This document shows, piece by piece, positions 1-8,396 of a DNA stretch of 64,000 bases. Origin of the DNA: Lacihabitans sp. LS3-19 (lineage in GTDB: Bacteria; Bacteroidota; Bacteroidia; Cytophagales; Spirosomataceae); the NCBI RefSeq assembly GCF_024343575.1, contig NZ_RJUA01000112.1, positions 124,001 through 188,000 on the forward strand, written 5' to 3'. The notes beneath the pieces were generated by a model, which was given only the letters and a program-made list of their open reading frames with translations, was not told the DNA's origin and made no database searches. Within the stretch, counting starts at the first letter, position 1, and each line of letters opens with the position of its first letter. The translations under genes and the position numbers were made by a program.

Positions 1-1439
1 AAGGCATTCTCCACAAAAGGCACCAACAACATGGGAGCTACAAAAACCTCCTTATCTGTCTTTTGGATATTAATCTCCAGCTTAATGTCTTGGTTTTCGT
101 CAACCCGCATTCGCTGAATAGCAATGAAATTCTCCAAATATTCAATCTCCTTCGACAGCAAAATCCTATCCTGATGATTCTCCTCCAGCATAAACCGCAT
201 CATATCCCCCAGTTTTTGAATTCCCTCGCTCGTCATATTGGCGTTTTCTTTCAGCGACACCGAGTAGAGCGTATTCAGAGCATTAAACAAAAAGTGCGGG
301 TTTATTTGCGACCGCAAATTGCCCAACTCCGCCGTTTTGTTAGATATTTCAGTCCTTAGTGCCCTCTTTTCTTTCGAAAAAACCCTCCTCAGAAAGGCCA
401 TCGCCAACGACATCACCAACAACACCGTAAAAATCATCAGCAAATAAGGTGGCGAAATCCTAAAATACGACCTGCTGTAAATAGCCCATATAGTAACCTG
501 AAACAAATGAATCAAAAAGCTGCCGGCCAACAGAATAAACAAATATCCCTTAAAACCCACCGAAAAGGCTTTGGATTTAATATCAGAAACATAGGGCATA
601 CATTTCCGATAAAAATAGTCCTGAGCCAAAAAACCGACTATGCCACTGAGTCCCAAAAGAGCCAATTCTCTGATAGGTCCTATCCAATAGTCTTTCTGCG
701 GAAGATGCCCAACAAATGCCAAAACCAAGAGAAAAACACAAACGCCACCTTCCAAAACATACCCAATAAAAACGTTGTTATCCTCTTCTCTCAGCTTCGC
801 CTGAACATAATAAAACGCCTGAGCAGCAGCCTCATACAAAACCAAAATCAGCAGTACTGCCACAGCATCATTAAGCCAAAAAATCTTCCGGAATTTAGAA
901 TAAACCACCGCACCGTTTATTTTATCAAATGCCTCGCCCGAATTCCCCACCGCATGTACCAATACTTCGCGGTAATACAGCTTAAAGTAATTGTGCACAA
1001 AGACACTCGAAAACACCAAAACCAAGGTAAACACACCTAAAACCAAGGTACTGGCAGTAAACTCCTTGGCCTTAAGTTTTGGAAAAAGCCAAATATGAAA
1101 AACATACCAAGCTGCAAAAAACAAGGCACCACCAGCCACTATTGGCAGCATGGTATTCGCAAAATGGGAGTAATCAACCAAGCCCCGCCACACCGCAGCC
1201 ATATCTCTTTGCTCAGGCGGCAAATTGTACATATCGAAAATAAATCTATCAAACGCTCGAGCCTCCTCAAACAACCGCTTGACCACATAAATGGCCACAC
1301 AGACCAAAACAAAAACCACCTCAAACTTCCGACCTTTCATCATATTCTGCATAGCTTTTTCATAATTATGCCCCAAAACTAACCGCCGCCACCAAGCCAA
1401 ATGAAAAAATGTTTTGAAAGCACCCAAAAAAGTGACCAA
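1..1439 (-). CDS. LytS-type membrane sensor histidine kinase, cut by the left window edge
   Basis: This is the N-terminal part of a two-component sensor kinase; its C-terminal ATPase half lies outside the window. Translating the minus strand gives about seven or eight hydrophobic segments, then the His_kinase (PF06580) signature NPHFLFN, encoded at about 282-302, with the phospho-accepting His codon at 294-296. A second motif, LVPFVENAF, sits at the very edge. No antisense frame here shows protein-like composition. The start is unsure. The frame opens just after a stop near 1451, the first ATG is at 1352, and a TTG at 1439 would add about 29 residues that look like genuine kinase sequence (AFKTFFHLAWWRR). 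A LytTR response regulator would be the usual partner and would lie to the left. Confidence 0.85.
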   Translation of the reverse strand, partial: MVTFLGAFKTFFHLAWWRRLVLGHNYEKAMQNMMKGRKFEVVFVLVCVAIYVVKRLFEEARAFDRFIFDMYNLPPEQRDMAAVWRGLVDYSHFANTMLPIVAGGALFFAAWYVFHIWLFPKLKAKEFTASTLVLGVFTLVLVFSSVFVHNYFKLYYREVLVHAVGNSGEAFDKINGAVVYSKFRKIFWLNDAVAVLLILVLYEAAAQAFYYVQAKLREEDNNVFIGYVLEGGVCVFLLVLAFVGHLPQKDYWIGPIRELALLGLSGIVGFLAQDYFYRKCMPYVSDIKSKAFSVGFKGYLFILLAGSFLIHLFQVTIWAIYSRSYFRISPPYLLMIFTVLLVMSLAMAFLRRVFSKEKRALRTEISNKTAELGNLRSQINPHFLFNALNTLYSVSLKENANMTSEGIQKLGDMMRFMLEENHQDRILLSKEIEYLENFIAIQRMRVDENQDIKLEINIQKTDKEVFVAPMLLVPFVENA

Positions 1440-1460
1440 TTTCCTGAAACCTCAATATCA

Positions 1461-1560
1461 GGGCAGCCACGCCGCCTACGTCAGGCGTGCCGGGCTATCT
1501 ACTACTACTCCTCGCGGCTACGCCAGCTGTGGGGTATCCGTTACTATCCCTGCTGCGGGA
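1461..1560. repeat. GC-rich inverted-repeat element
   Basis: This stretch of about 100 bases is far richer in G and C than its AT-rich surroundings. It contains a 6-bp inverted repeat, CACGCC at 1468-1473 and GGCGTG at 1484-1489, around a 10-base loop. It sits between the histidine kinase and the XRE/McrB island. Its composition and short stem resemble interspersed palindromic repeats found between genes in Bacteroidota. Only one copy is seen in the window, so calling it a repeat family is an inference. Confidence 0.5.
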
Positions 1561-1623
1561 AAACCCAAAATGTCATTTAAGAATATCGAAAATAATTAAT
1601 GAGTGATTTTATGATTATTTTTT

Positions 1624-1640
1624 ATCTCAATTTTTGAGAT
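1624..1640. promoter_or_regulatory. Palindromic candidate operator for the XRE regulator
   Basis: ATCTCAA at 1624-1630 and TTGAGAT at 1634-1640 form a perfect 7-bp inverted repeat with a 3-base centre. It contains a TTTG (1633-1636) placed where a Bacteroidota -33 element could be, 22 bases before the -7 box at 1659. A dimeric XRE repressor binding here would block its own promoter. Confidence 0.5.
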
Positions 1641-1658
1641 GTATTTACATTATTTTTT

Positions 1659-1666
1659 TACTTTTG
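1659..1666 (+). promoter_or_regulatory. -7 promoter box (TACTTTTG) for the XRE gene
   Basis: TACTTTTG matches the Bacteroidota -7 consensus TAnnTTTG and ends 21 bases before the ATG at 1688. It probably serves the regulator and perhaps also the nuclease operon that follows. Confidence 0.6.
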
Positions 1667-1687
1667 AAGACCAATATTATTTTGGCT

Positions 1688-1885
1688 ATGAATAGAATTA
1701 AAGAAGTGCTAGACAAAAAAGGAATTAAGCAAACATGGTTAGCTGAACAATTAGGAAAAAGCTATAACATGGTAAATAGTTATGTGCAAAACAGACAACA
1801 ACCAAGGCTTGAGGTATTGAATGATATAGCAAAAATTCTAGATGTAGATATTATTGAATTAATTACTTCAAATAAGAAAAAATGA
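1688..1885 (+). CDS. Small XRE-family helix-turn-helix regulator
   Basis: This 65-residue protein is little more than one Cro/C1-type HTH domain. The fold is clear from LAEQLGKSYNMVNSYVQNRQ (helices 2 and 3) followed by the usual PRLEVLNDIAKILDV closing helix. The ATG at 1688 is chosen because the upstream extension to 1634 would cover the promoter box and a poor N-terminus. The gene lies 180 bases upstream of the McrB-like operon in the same direction, with a perfect palindrome over its own promoter. It is therefore likely to be an autorepressor that may also set expression of the nuclease operon. Small XRE regulators are common beside restriction and defence genes. Confidence 0.85.
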   Translation: MNRIKEVLDKKGIKQTWLAEQLGKSYNMVNSYVQNRQQPRLEVLNDIAKILDVDIIELITSNKKK

Positions 1886-2065
1886 GAAAAGAAAATACCT
1901 AAAATAAATTCATTGACCATTCTACTGGTATCTAAGGGATTTCATTAAGCAAAGTATTCGGCAATTGGAAAATGTGTATTTGCTAATAAATTGGATAAAT
2001 ATACAAGAATTTCACGAGAAGCAACTTTATGAAAATAAGTTTACAATTTAAAATAAATTTAAACA

Positions 2066-4873
2066 ATGATTAACAATATAAATGATCTGATTAAAGCTTC
2101 TGAAAGATTTTCAATGCCAGATGATAAAATTGAATTGAAAGAAAAAGGAAGACTTGAATTTATTTCTAAATTTCCGTTGGCTTCAATTCAGAACTTTAAA
2201 ATTAATGACTATTGTCTTGGCACCTCAGAAAAAAGCTTCTCGTACTGGCTAGAATTTAAAGGTATTCTATTCGGGATTGGTGGTGGTAATGCATCTAAGT
2301 TTGGAATCTATAAATCAAAAGATGGAAATTATTATGAAGGTTATGGCACAAAAAAAACATCGTTACAAGCAAATATTCTTGATGCAAAGTTCTTAGAGCT
2401 TAAAAAAGCTATTATTAAAGGACTAGATTTCGTTAGAAAAAATGAAATTGAAAAAATTACCACTATCCAAACATCCATTTGGAATATAGTATTGCTAAAA
2501 ATATTTTGTCTCTATTATCCAGAAAAATTTTTAACAATAGGTGATCCCGATGTAATAATAGAATGTGCTAAAAATATAGGCATTAAAGGAGTTGAATTAA
2601 AAAATGAAAATTCAATTTTTATTAATTACTTGTGTAGAAAAAAACTTAACGAAACAAAGGAGTTTTCAAATTGGCATTATGAAAAGGTTGGCACTTTAAT
2701 ATGGCAAACTTTTAAAGAAACTGCGAAAAGAGACTATTATTTAATTGGGTCCAAATATGGTAAAAATGCGGATAAAGATGTATTCCCGGAAATGTTAAAA
2801 AAATCAGTTGTTGCGACTGGATTTGCTTCAAAAATTGATTTAACAGAACTCTATAATGAAAGCCATTCTGAGATTAAAGAATTTTTACAATTACATAACG
2901 AAGAAAGTAATTCTATAAATGCCATTAAACATTTTCTTACATTAAGGCCTGGAGATTTAGTTGCTATCAAAGGAGATGGCAGTCCCAAAGGTACCGAAGG
3001 CTATCTTTCAATAGTAGGTATAGCAGAGGTGATTGAAAAGAACGGAAAAGTATATGAATATGATCCAAAAGGACTAGGACATATTATTAATGTTAAATTC
3101 ATCAATGCACCAATATTTAAAGAATTATCACTTGGTGGCTATGGCAGAACTATTCACAAGCTTTCCAATGAAGAACACATCAAATTAATATTTAAATCTA
3201 ATAATGAAATGAGATATTTTGAAGAATTAAACAAATTTCTCGGCCAAGCAAAAACAGATGACCTTGGAACAATTAGAAATAATTACCTACAAAAATATCG
3301 TGGCTTAGAAATTAAAATCAGCTTTGGACAAGGTGGAGCTGCAAAAATACCTTGGATTTCCTTTCTTTGTAAAGGTCAGACTACTAGTAATGGAATTTAT
3401 CCTGTATATCTTTACTTCAAAGCTGAAAATCTTTTAATACTAGCATATGGAGTGAGTGTTACAAACATCCCAAATAAAAAATGGGAATTAAAAGATCCAA
3501 AAACGATTTCTGAATATTTCATAGAGAATAATCTAGGCTCTCCTTTTAACTATGGCAATTCCTTCATTTTTAAAACATATAGCATTAATGACCTGCCTAC
3601 TTCATCAACGATTGATAACGATCTTAATGAAATATTAAATTATTATATTTCACTTAATTTAATGGAAGATGCTATTCCAAAAATTAGCAAAATGAATCTT
3701 GATTATAGAACTTTCCTAGAAAAATCAAAAGAAGCGGGCTTGATCTTCTCTCCTCAACTTATTCAACGCTTAATAGCTTCTTTGTGCACCAAACCATTTG
3801 TAATTTGCAGTGGTCTTTCAGGTTCTGGTAAAACAAAATTAGCACAAGCTTTTGCTCAATGGATTACATCTGATGAATCTCAATATGTAATTGTTCCTGT
3901 TGGTGCAGATTGGACTAACCGTGAACCTCTTTTAGGTTATCCAAATGCATTAAATAAAGAAGAATATGTAAGCCCTGAAAATGGCGTTTTAGATTTAATG
4001 ATTAGAGCAAAGCTAAATATTGAAAATACCGAAGAGCCGACAAAACCTTATTTCTTGATTTTAGATGAAATGAATTTGAGTCATGTAGAACGTTATTTTG
4101 CTGATTTTTTAAGTACAATGGAATCTGGTGATAAAATTCCGCTACATAGAATTATACCTGAACAAGGTAAAGACCCAATATATATTCCACAATCAATAAA
4201 TCTTCCTAAAAATTTATTCATAATTGGAACTGTAAATATTGATGAAACTACTTACATGTTTAGTCCTAAGGTTTTAGATAGAGCTAATACCATAGAATTT
4301 AGATTGACTGAAAATGATTTAGCAGACTTTATAAAGAGTGATGTCAAACTCGACATGAATTTATTAAAGACTCAGGGTTCTAATATGTCGGAAAGCTTTA
4401 TACAAATGGTTATTCCTAAAAAAGAGGAAGATGATGTAAAATTGAAAGAAGAAAAAGACATCTTAAAGTCTTCCGAAGCAGATTTGATACTATTCTTTTT
4501 AGAATTAAAAAAATCGGGTGCCGAGTTTGGTTTTAGAACTGTAAGTGAAATTGGAAGGTTATTGTATATGCTAAAAGAACTTGGCGAATCGGGTGACAAC
4601 TTACTAGATATAGCCATAATGCAGAAATTACTACCAAAATTACATGGTTCACGAAACAAGTTGTCTAAGGTACTTCCCATTTTAGGTGGTTTTTGTTTGA
4701 CAGACAATTCAAAAATTAAAGAAGATTATTTGGATAAATTCTTAAGCAATAGTTTAACCGAAGTTGAACTTAAAGATGACACAAATATCAAATACAAAAT
4801 ATCATTCGAAAAAATTTGCAGAATGTATAAAAATGCAGTTGAAAACGGTTTTGCAAGTTATGCTGAAGCCTAA
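2066..4873 (+). CDS. McrB-like AAA+ GTPase with EVE-like and MrcB_N domains
   Basis: This 935-residue protein is the motor subunit of a McrBC-type (type IV-like) restriction system. Its first 220 or so residues are uncharacterised. An EVE/PUA-like modified-base reader follows at about 225-365 (RDYYLIGSKYG, then LRPGDLVAIKGDG). A MrcB_N (DUF3578) region spans about 385-530. The AAA+ domain has Walker A GLSGSGKT at 583-590, Walker B FLILDEMN with D667 and E668, the McrB-family loop GTVNID at 721-726, and a sensor motif KVLDRAN. The family translocates DNA using GTP and activates a partner nuclease after its N-terminal domain recognises modified DNA. The next gene starts 6 bases after its stop. 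It lacks the classic McrB motif NTAD, having VNIDE instead, as in McrB relatives paired with DUF2357 nucleases. The target base is unknown. Confidence 0.88.
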   Translation: MINNINDLIKASERFSMPDDKIELKEKGRLEFISKFPLASIQNFKINDYCLGTSEKSFSYWLEFKGILFGIGGGNASKFGIYKSKDGNYYEGYGTKKTSLQANILDAKFLELKKAIIKGLDFVRKNEIEKITTIQTSIWNIVLLKIFCLYYPEKFLTIGDPDVIIECAKNIGIKGVELKNENSIFINYLCRKKLNETKEFSNWHYEKVGTLIWQTFKETAKRDYYLIGSKYGKNADKDVFPEMLKKSVVATGFASKIDLTELYNESHSEIKEFLQLHNEESNSINAIKHFLTLRPGDLVAIKGDGSPKGTEGYLSIVGIAEVIEKNGKVYEYDPKGLGHIINVKFINAPIFKELSLGGYGRTIHKLSNEEHIKLIFKSNNEMRYFEELNKFLGQAKTDDLGTIRNNYLQKYRGLEIKISFGQGGAAKIPWISFLCKGQTTSNGIYPVYLYFKAENLLILAYGVSVTNIPNKKWELKDPKTISEYFIENNLGSPFNYGNSFIFKTYSINDLPTSSTIDNDLNEILNYYISLNLMEDAIPKISKMNLDYRTFLEKSKEAGLIFSPQLIQRLIASLCTKPFVICSGLSGSGKTKLAQAFAQWITSDESQYVIVPVGADWTNREPLLGYPNALNKEEYVSPENGVLDLMIRAKLNIENTEEPTKPYFLILDEMNLSHVERYFADFLSTMESGDKIPLHRIIPEQGKDPIYIPQSINLPKNLFIIGTVNIDETTYMFSPKVLDRANTIEFRLTENDLADFIKSDVKLDMNLLKTQGSNMSESFIQMVIPKKEEDDVKLKEEKDILKSSEADLILFFLELKKSGAEFGFRTVSEIGRLLYMLKELGESGDNLLDIAIMQKLLPKLHGSRNKLSKVLPILGGFCLTDNSKIKEDYLDKFLSNSLTEVELKDDTNIKYKISFEKICRMYKNAVENGFASYAEA

Positions 4874-4879
4874 AATAAC

Positions 4880-5884
4880 ATGAATAACGAAATTCAACAT
4901 AAGACGAGTTCGTTTATAGAACACATAAAGAGGATCATAAAAGAAGCACAGATAGGTGTGGTTCGTTCTGTGAATTCAATTATGGTGCAAACCTATTTTG
5001 AATTGGGTAAAAGAATTGTAGAACATGAACAAGAGGGCAGCGATTATTCTAACTATGGAGACTATATATTAGAAAGACTTTCAAGTGAATTATCAAATGA
5101 ATTTGGCAAAGGGTATTCTAAACGAAATCTTGAGCTTATTCGTAAATTTTATATAACCTATAAGATTGCGAAATCACCGATTTCGCAAAGTATAAGTTGG
5201 ACCCACTACCTTCATTTAATGCGAATTGAAAATGAAGACGAACGTAGTTTTTATGAAATAGAAACAGAAAAAAACAATTGGAGTGTAAGGGAGCTTGATA
5301 GGCAAATTAATACATCATTGTATCAAAGATTATCACTTAGTAAAGATAAAAAAGGTATACTTAAACTTGCAGAAAAAGGTCAAATAATTGAAAAAGCATC
5401 CGATTTAATTAAAGATCCTTACATATTGGATTTTTTAAATTTGGAAGAAAGTAGTACCTACAGCGAAACCGAATTAGAACAAGAATTAATCAATAAATTA
5501 GAACATTTCTTATTAGAATTGGGTAAGGGTTTCACATTTGTGGGTCGTCAAGTTCGCTTCACTTTTGACGAAGAACATTTTAGAGTTGATTTGGTATTTT
5601 ACAATAGACTTCTCAAATGTTTCGTGCTAATTGATTTAAAGATTGGTAAGCTCAAGCATCAAGACCTTGGACAAATGCAGATGTATGTGAACTATTACGA
5701 TAGATATGTAAAACTTGAAGAGGAGAATAAAACTATCGGCATTATACTTTGTAAAGACAAAAAAGACACGTTAGTTGAAATAACCTTACCTGAAAACAAC
5801 AATCAAATATTTGCAAGCAAATATGAATTAATCCTCCCGAGCAAAAATGAATTGAAGCAACTAATTGAAAATAAAACCATTTAG
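4880..5884 (+). CDS. DUF1016 (YhcG-type) PD-(D/E)XK nuclease
   Basis: This 334-residue protein matches the DUF1016 family. It has an N-terminal helical/winged-helix half (about 8-150) containing the family signature GKGYSKRNLELIRKFY and SWTHYLHLMR. The C-terminal half is a PD-(D/E)XK nuclease with RVDLVFYN (D237) and VLIDLKIGK (D252, K254). All three catalytic-type residues are present, so it should be active. It lies between the McrB-like and McrC-like genes with 6-base gaps on both sides, so the three are almost certainly one transcript. Family members often sit inside type I restriction operons. In this position it could add a second nuclease or protect against self-damage; neither role is shown by the sequence. 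Confidence 0.88.
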   Translation: MNNEIQHKTSSFIEHIKRIIKEAQIGVVRSVNSIMVQTYFELGKRIVEHEQEGSDYSNYGDYILERLSSELSNEFGKGYSKRNLELIRKFYITYKIAKSPISQSISWTHYLHLMRIENEDERSFYEIETEKNNWSVRELDRQINTSLYQRLSLSKDKKGILKLAEKGQIIEKASDLIKDPYILDFLNLEESSTYSETELEQELINKLEHFLLELGKGFTFVGRQVRFTFDEEHFRVDLVFYNRLLKCFVLIDLKIGKLKHQDLGQMQMYVNYYDRYVKLEEENKTIGIILCKDKKDTLVEITLPENNNQIFASKYELILPSKNELKQLIENKTI

Positions 5885-5890
5885 AAGCAT

Positions 5891-8227
5891 ATGAATTCAT
5901 TACCTACTGTAACCATTCATTTAGATTTTATTGAGAAAGACTTAACATTAATAATAGATGCTAAGAAACCCGATTCTTTGTTTGATTTTAATAATGCAGA
6001 AGAAGAAGGTGAATGTCGTTATCAATTAAAAGAAGGCTATTTTTATGATTATGAATTTTCGAAACCAAATTATGTATTTAAAAATACTGATTACATTCAG
6101 CCACATAGCAGAAATAAGCACATCGGTGTCATATCGCCCAATATTTATGTAGGAGCTTTAAGCTTTGAAATTTTCCATGCTGATAAACCAGAGCAATTTT
6201 ATAAAATTAAATTAGAAGTACAATCGGTTAAGAGTGATTACAGAACAGATTATCGTTATATGCTGGAGAGCATTACCGAAAAATGTACGGATTTAATCAT
6301 GCAGATCGACTCTCCTATTTCACAGCACTTTGAAACAAACTTTGATACCGATAGTCAAACATTATATCAACGCTTTTCATTTGTAAAATCATTAATTGAT
6401 TCACTAGAATTTGAAGAAGCCATTCAAAAGATTTTTTCCAACCCTACTACCAAATGGGAAGAGGAACATGAGGAAAAAGACATTCGAAGCATACGAAGAT
6501 TTAATCAAAAAAATATAAAACAGCTAGTTACCAAAAGTAACCGCATTGAACTAAATTGTGATCATTTTTTGAATAAGTCTTATGGGCTAAGCTCGATTCC
6601 AACAAAAATTGATAGTACTAGGAAAGCAGAATCAATAGACACAGCCGAAAATCGATTTATTAAACATGCCTTAGAAGAATTTCTTTTTTTCTGTGAAAAT
6701 TGCGAATTAAAATTTGAAAAATATTCGACCGCAAAATTTGAATCAGGATTGCTAGCAACAAAAATATCTACTTTATTAAATCAATCATTTTTCAAGCAAA
6801 TATCACGTCCTGTCTCTCTAAAACTAAACAGCCCTGTACTTCAAAGGAAAAGCGGGTATAGAGAAGTTTTAAATGCTTGGCTAAAATTTGACTTAGCAGC
6901 CAAATTGATTTGGCACGGTGGCGACAAAGTTTATGATGCTGGCAAAAAAGATATTGCTACGCTGTACGAGTATTGGTTATTTTTTACACTACTCGACTTG
7001 TTAAAAGAAGTATTTGAGATTGAGCCTAAGAGTATCGCAGAATTAATTCAATATGATAAAGGGCAATTGTCGCTTAACTTGAAGCAAGGAAAGGCCATTG
7101 CTATGAAAGGAGTATATAAATCTCCTTCAAGGAATTTGAATATTCAATTCTCCTATAATCGTTCTTTTGGTGGCGGCAAAACCTTCCCGAATTCAGGCAG
7201 TTACACAACCACACTTCGTCCTGATTACACTTTATCTATTTGGCCTGAAGAAATTAAAGAACCAAAGGATGCAGAAAGAACAGAATTGATTACTCACATT
7301 CACTTTGATGCTAAATACAAAGTTAACAACTTCTATGAATTAGTTTCGAAATCGAAAAACGAAGAATTATCTGAAGAAGAAAATAACAAGTTAATAGAAG
7401 AAGAATTAGACGAAAGTAAGAAAGGAACTTTCAAAAATCAGGACTTACTTAAAATGCATGCTTATAAAGACGCAATTAGAAGAACTGGAGGTGCTTATGT
7501 TTTATATCCAGGAAAAGGCCAAAATGAGCCATTTAGAGGCTTTCACGAATTAATCCCAGGTCTTGGTGCCTTTGTAATCAAACCCAATGAAGACGATAAA
7601 GATAAAGAGCATTTAAAGAACTTCATTAAAAAGGTTATTGCTAATTTCATTGATAGAGCATCTCAAAGAGAACATACAGCTGTTAAAATTTACGATATTC
7701 ACAAAGACGAAAAAGACGATACAAATGTTCTAAATGAGCCAATGCCTGAATATTTGGACATAGCTAAAAAAGAAAAATTAATTCCTGATGAAACTTATAT
7801 ATTAGTTGGGTATTGTAAAAACAAACAAAACATTGAAGATTTTTACAAAAAACATGGTTTGTACAATTTCAGAATGGATGATGACAAGGGTTCTTTAAGT
7901 TTAGAAAACGAAGTAGTTAATGCGAAATACTTACTTTTAAGAGAATCTGGAAAAGAAACTGCAAAGAAAATTTTCAAAATAAAAAGCAAAGGCCCTAAAG
8001 TTTACAAGGGAACGAGCTTGGTTGGCTACAAAACTAGTCATCTTAAAGACTATTATTTAGTAATTGAAATAGAAAAAGAAGAGAGTTCGGACTTTAACGG
8101 GGCAAGTTTTAACTTCAAAGATTTAGAAAAATACAAAGAAATCAAATCGAATAATAATCCTAGAAAGGCTGCAGGGATTCCCTTTGCAGTATCCTTAAAA
8201 GAATTAATGAAAGAAAAAACCAAGTAA
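5891..8227 (+). CDS. DUF2357 / PDDEXK_7 McrC-like nuclease
   Basis: This 778-residue protein is the probable nuclease partner of the McrB-like GTPase. Its first half, rich in beta structure, resembles DUF2357. The second half carries a PD-(D/E)XK core of the PDDEXK_7 (DUF524) type, with RPDYTL (D445) and, 28 residues on, HFDAKYK (D473, K475). A further charged region and a C-terminal segment of about 180 residues (after about 600; KKEKLIPDETYILVGYCKN) follow the nuclease core and have no clear match. DUF2357 proteins are the McrC counterparts in variant McrBC systems, where the motor drives cleavage. It is the last gene of the operon, starting 6 bases after the DUF1016 stop. No good terminator follows. 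Confidence 0.85.
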   Translation: MNSLPTVTIHLDFIEKDLTLIIDAKKPDSLFDFNNAEEEGECRYQLKEGYFYDYEFSKPNYVFKNTDYIQPHSRNKHIGVISPNIYVGALSFEIFHADKPEQFYKIKLEVQSVKSDYRTDYRYMLESITEKCTDLIMQIDSPISQHFETNFDTDSQTLYQRFSFVKSLIDSLEFEEAIQKIFSNPTTKWEEEHEEKDIRSIRRFNQKNIKQLVTKSNRIELNCDHFLNKSYGLSSIPTKIDSTRKAESIDTAENRFIKHALEEFLFFCENCELKFEKYSTAKFESGLLATKISTLLNQSFFKQISRPVSLKLNSPVLQRKSGYREVLNAWLKFDLAAKLIWHGGDKVYDAGKKDIATLYEYWLFFTLLDLLKEVFEIEPKSIAELIQYDKGQLSLNLKQGKAIAMKGVYKSPSRNLNIQFSYNRSFGGGKTFPNSGSYTTTLRPDYTLSIWPEEIKEPKDAERTELITHIHFDAKYKVNNFYELVSKSKNEELSEEENNKLIEEELDESKKGTFKNQDLLKMHAYKDAIRRTGGAYVLYPGKGQNEPFRGFHELIPGLGAFVIKPNEDDKDKEHLKNFIKKVIANFIDRASQREHTAVKIYDIHKDEKDDTNVLNEPMPEYLDIAKKEKLIPDETYILVGYCKNKQNIEDFYKKHGLYNFRMDDDKGSLSLENEVVNAKYLLLRESGKETAKKIFKIKSKGPKVYKGTSLVGYKTSHLKDYYLVIEIEKEESSDFNGASFNFKDLEKYKEIKSNNNPRKAAGIPFAVSLKELMKEKTK

Positions 8228-8396
8228 TAATTGATTAAGGTAGGTATAAACAGTAAACACTCAATAAACCATTAAATTTCATAAATCAAAAATATAAAAA
8301 CACCCCCCCACCCACCCAAAATCTCCCTTATAATAAAAATCAAAAAATTAATATAGAAAAATAATTATTTAGTAGTAATTTGGTTTTCAATCTATT

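Noticed and set aside
507-1040. Open frame of 177 residues on the plus strand
   Set aside because: It lies opposite the histidine kinase, whose minus-strand translation shows NPHFLFN and transmembrane segments. The plus frame has no domain and an odd composition.
1414-1599. Short frame across the GC-rich repeat
   Set aside because: It has no homology-like features, and its composition reflects the repeat rather than a gene.
8228-8396. C-rich run after the DUF2357 gene as a regulatory site
   Set aside because: It is a short C homopolymer stretch with no pairing or motif.
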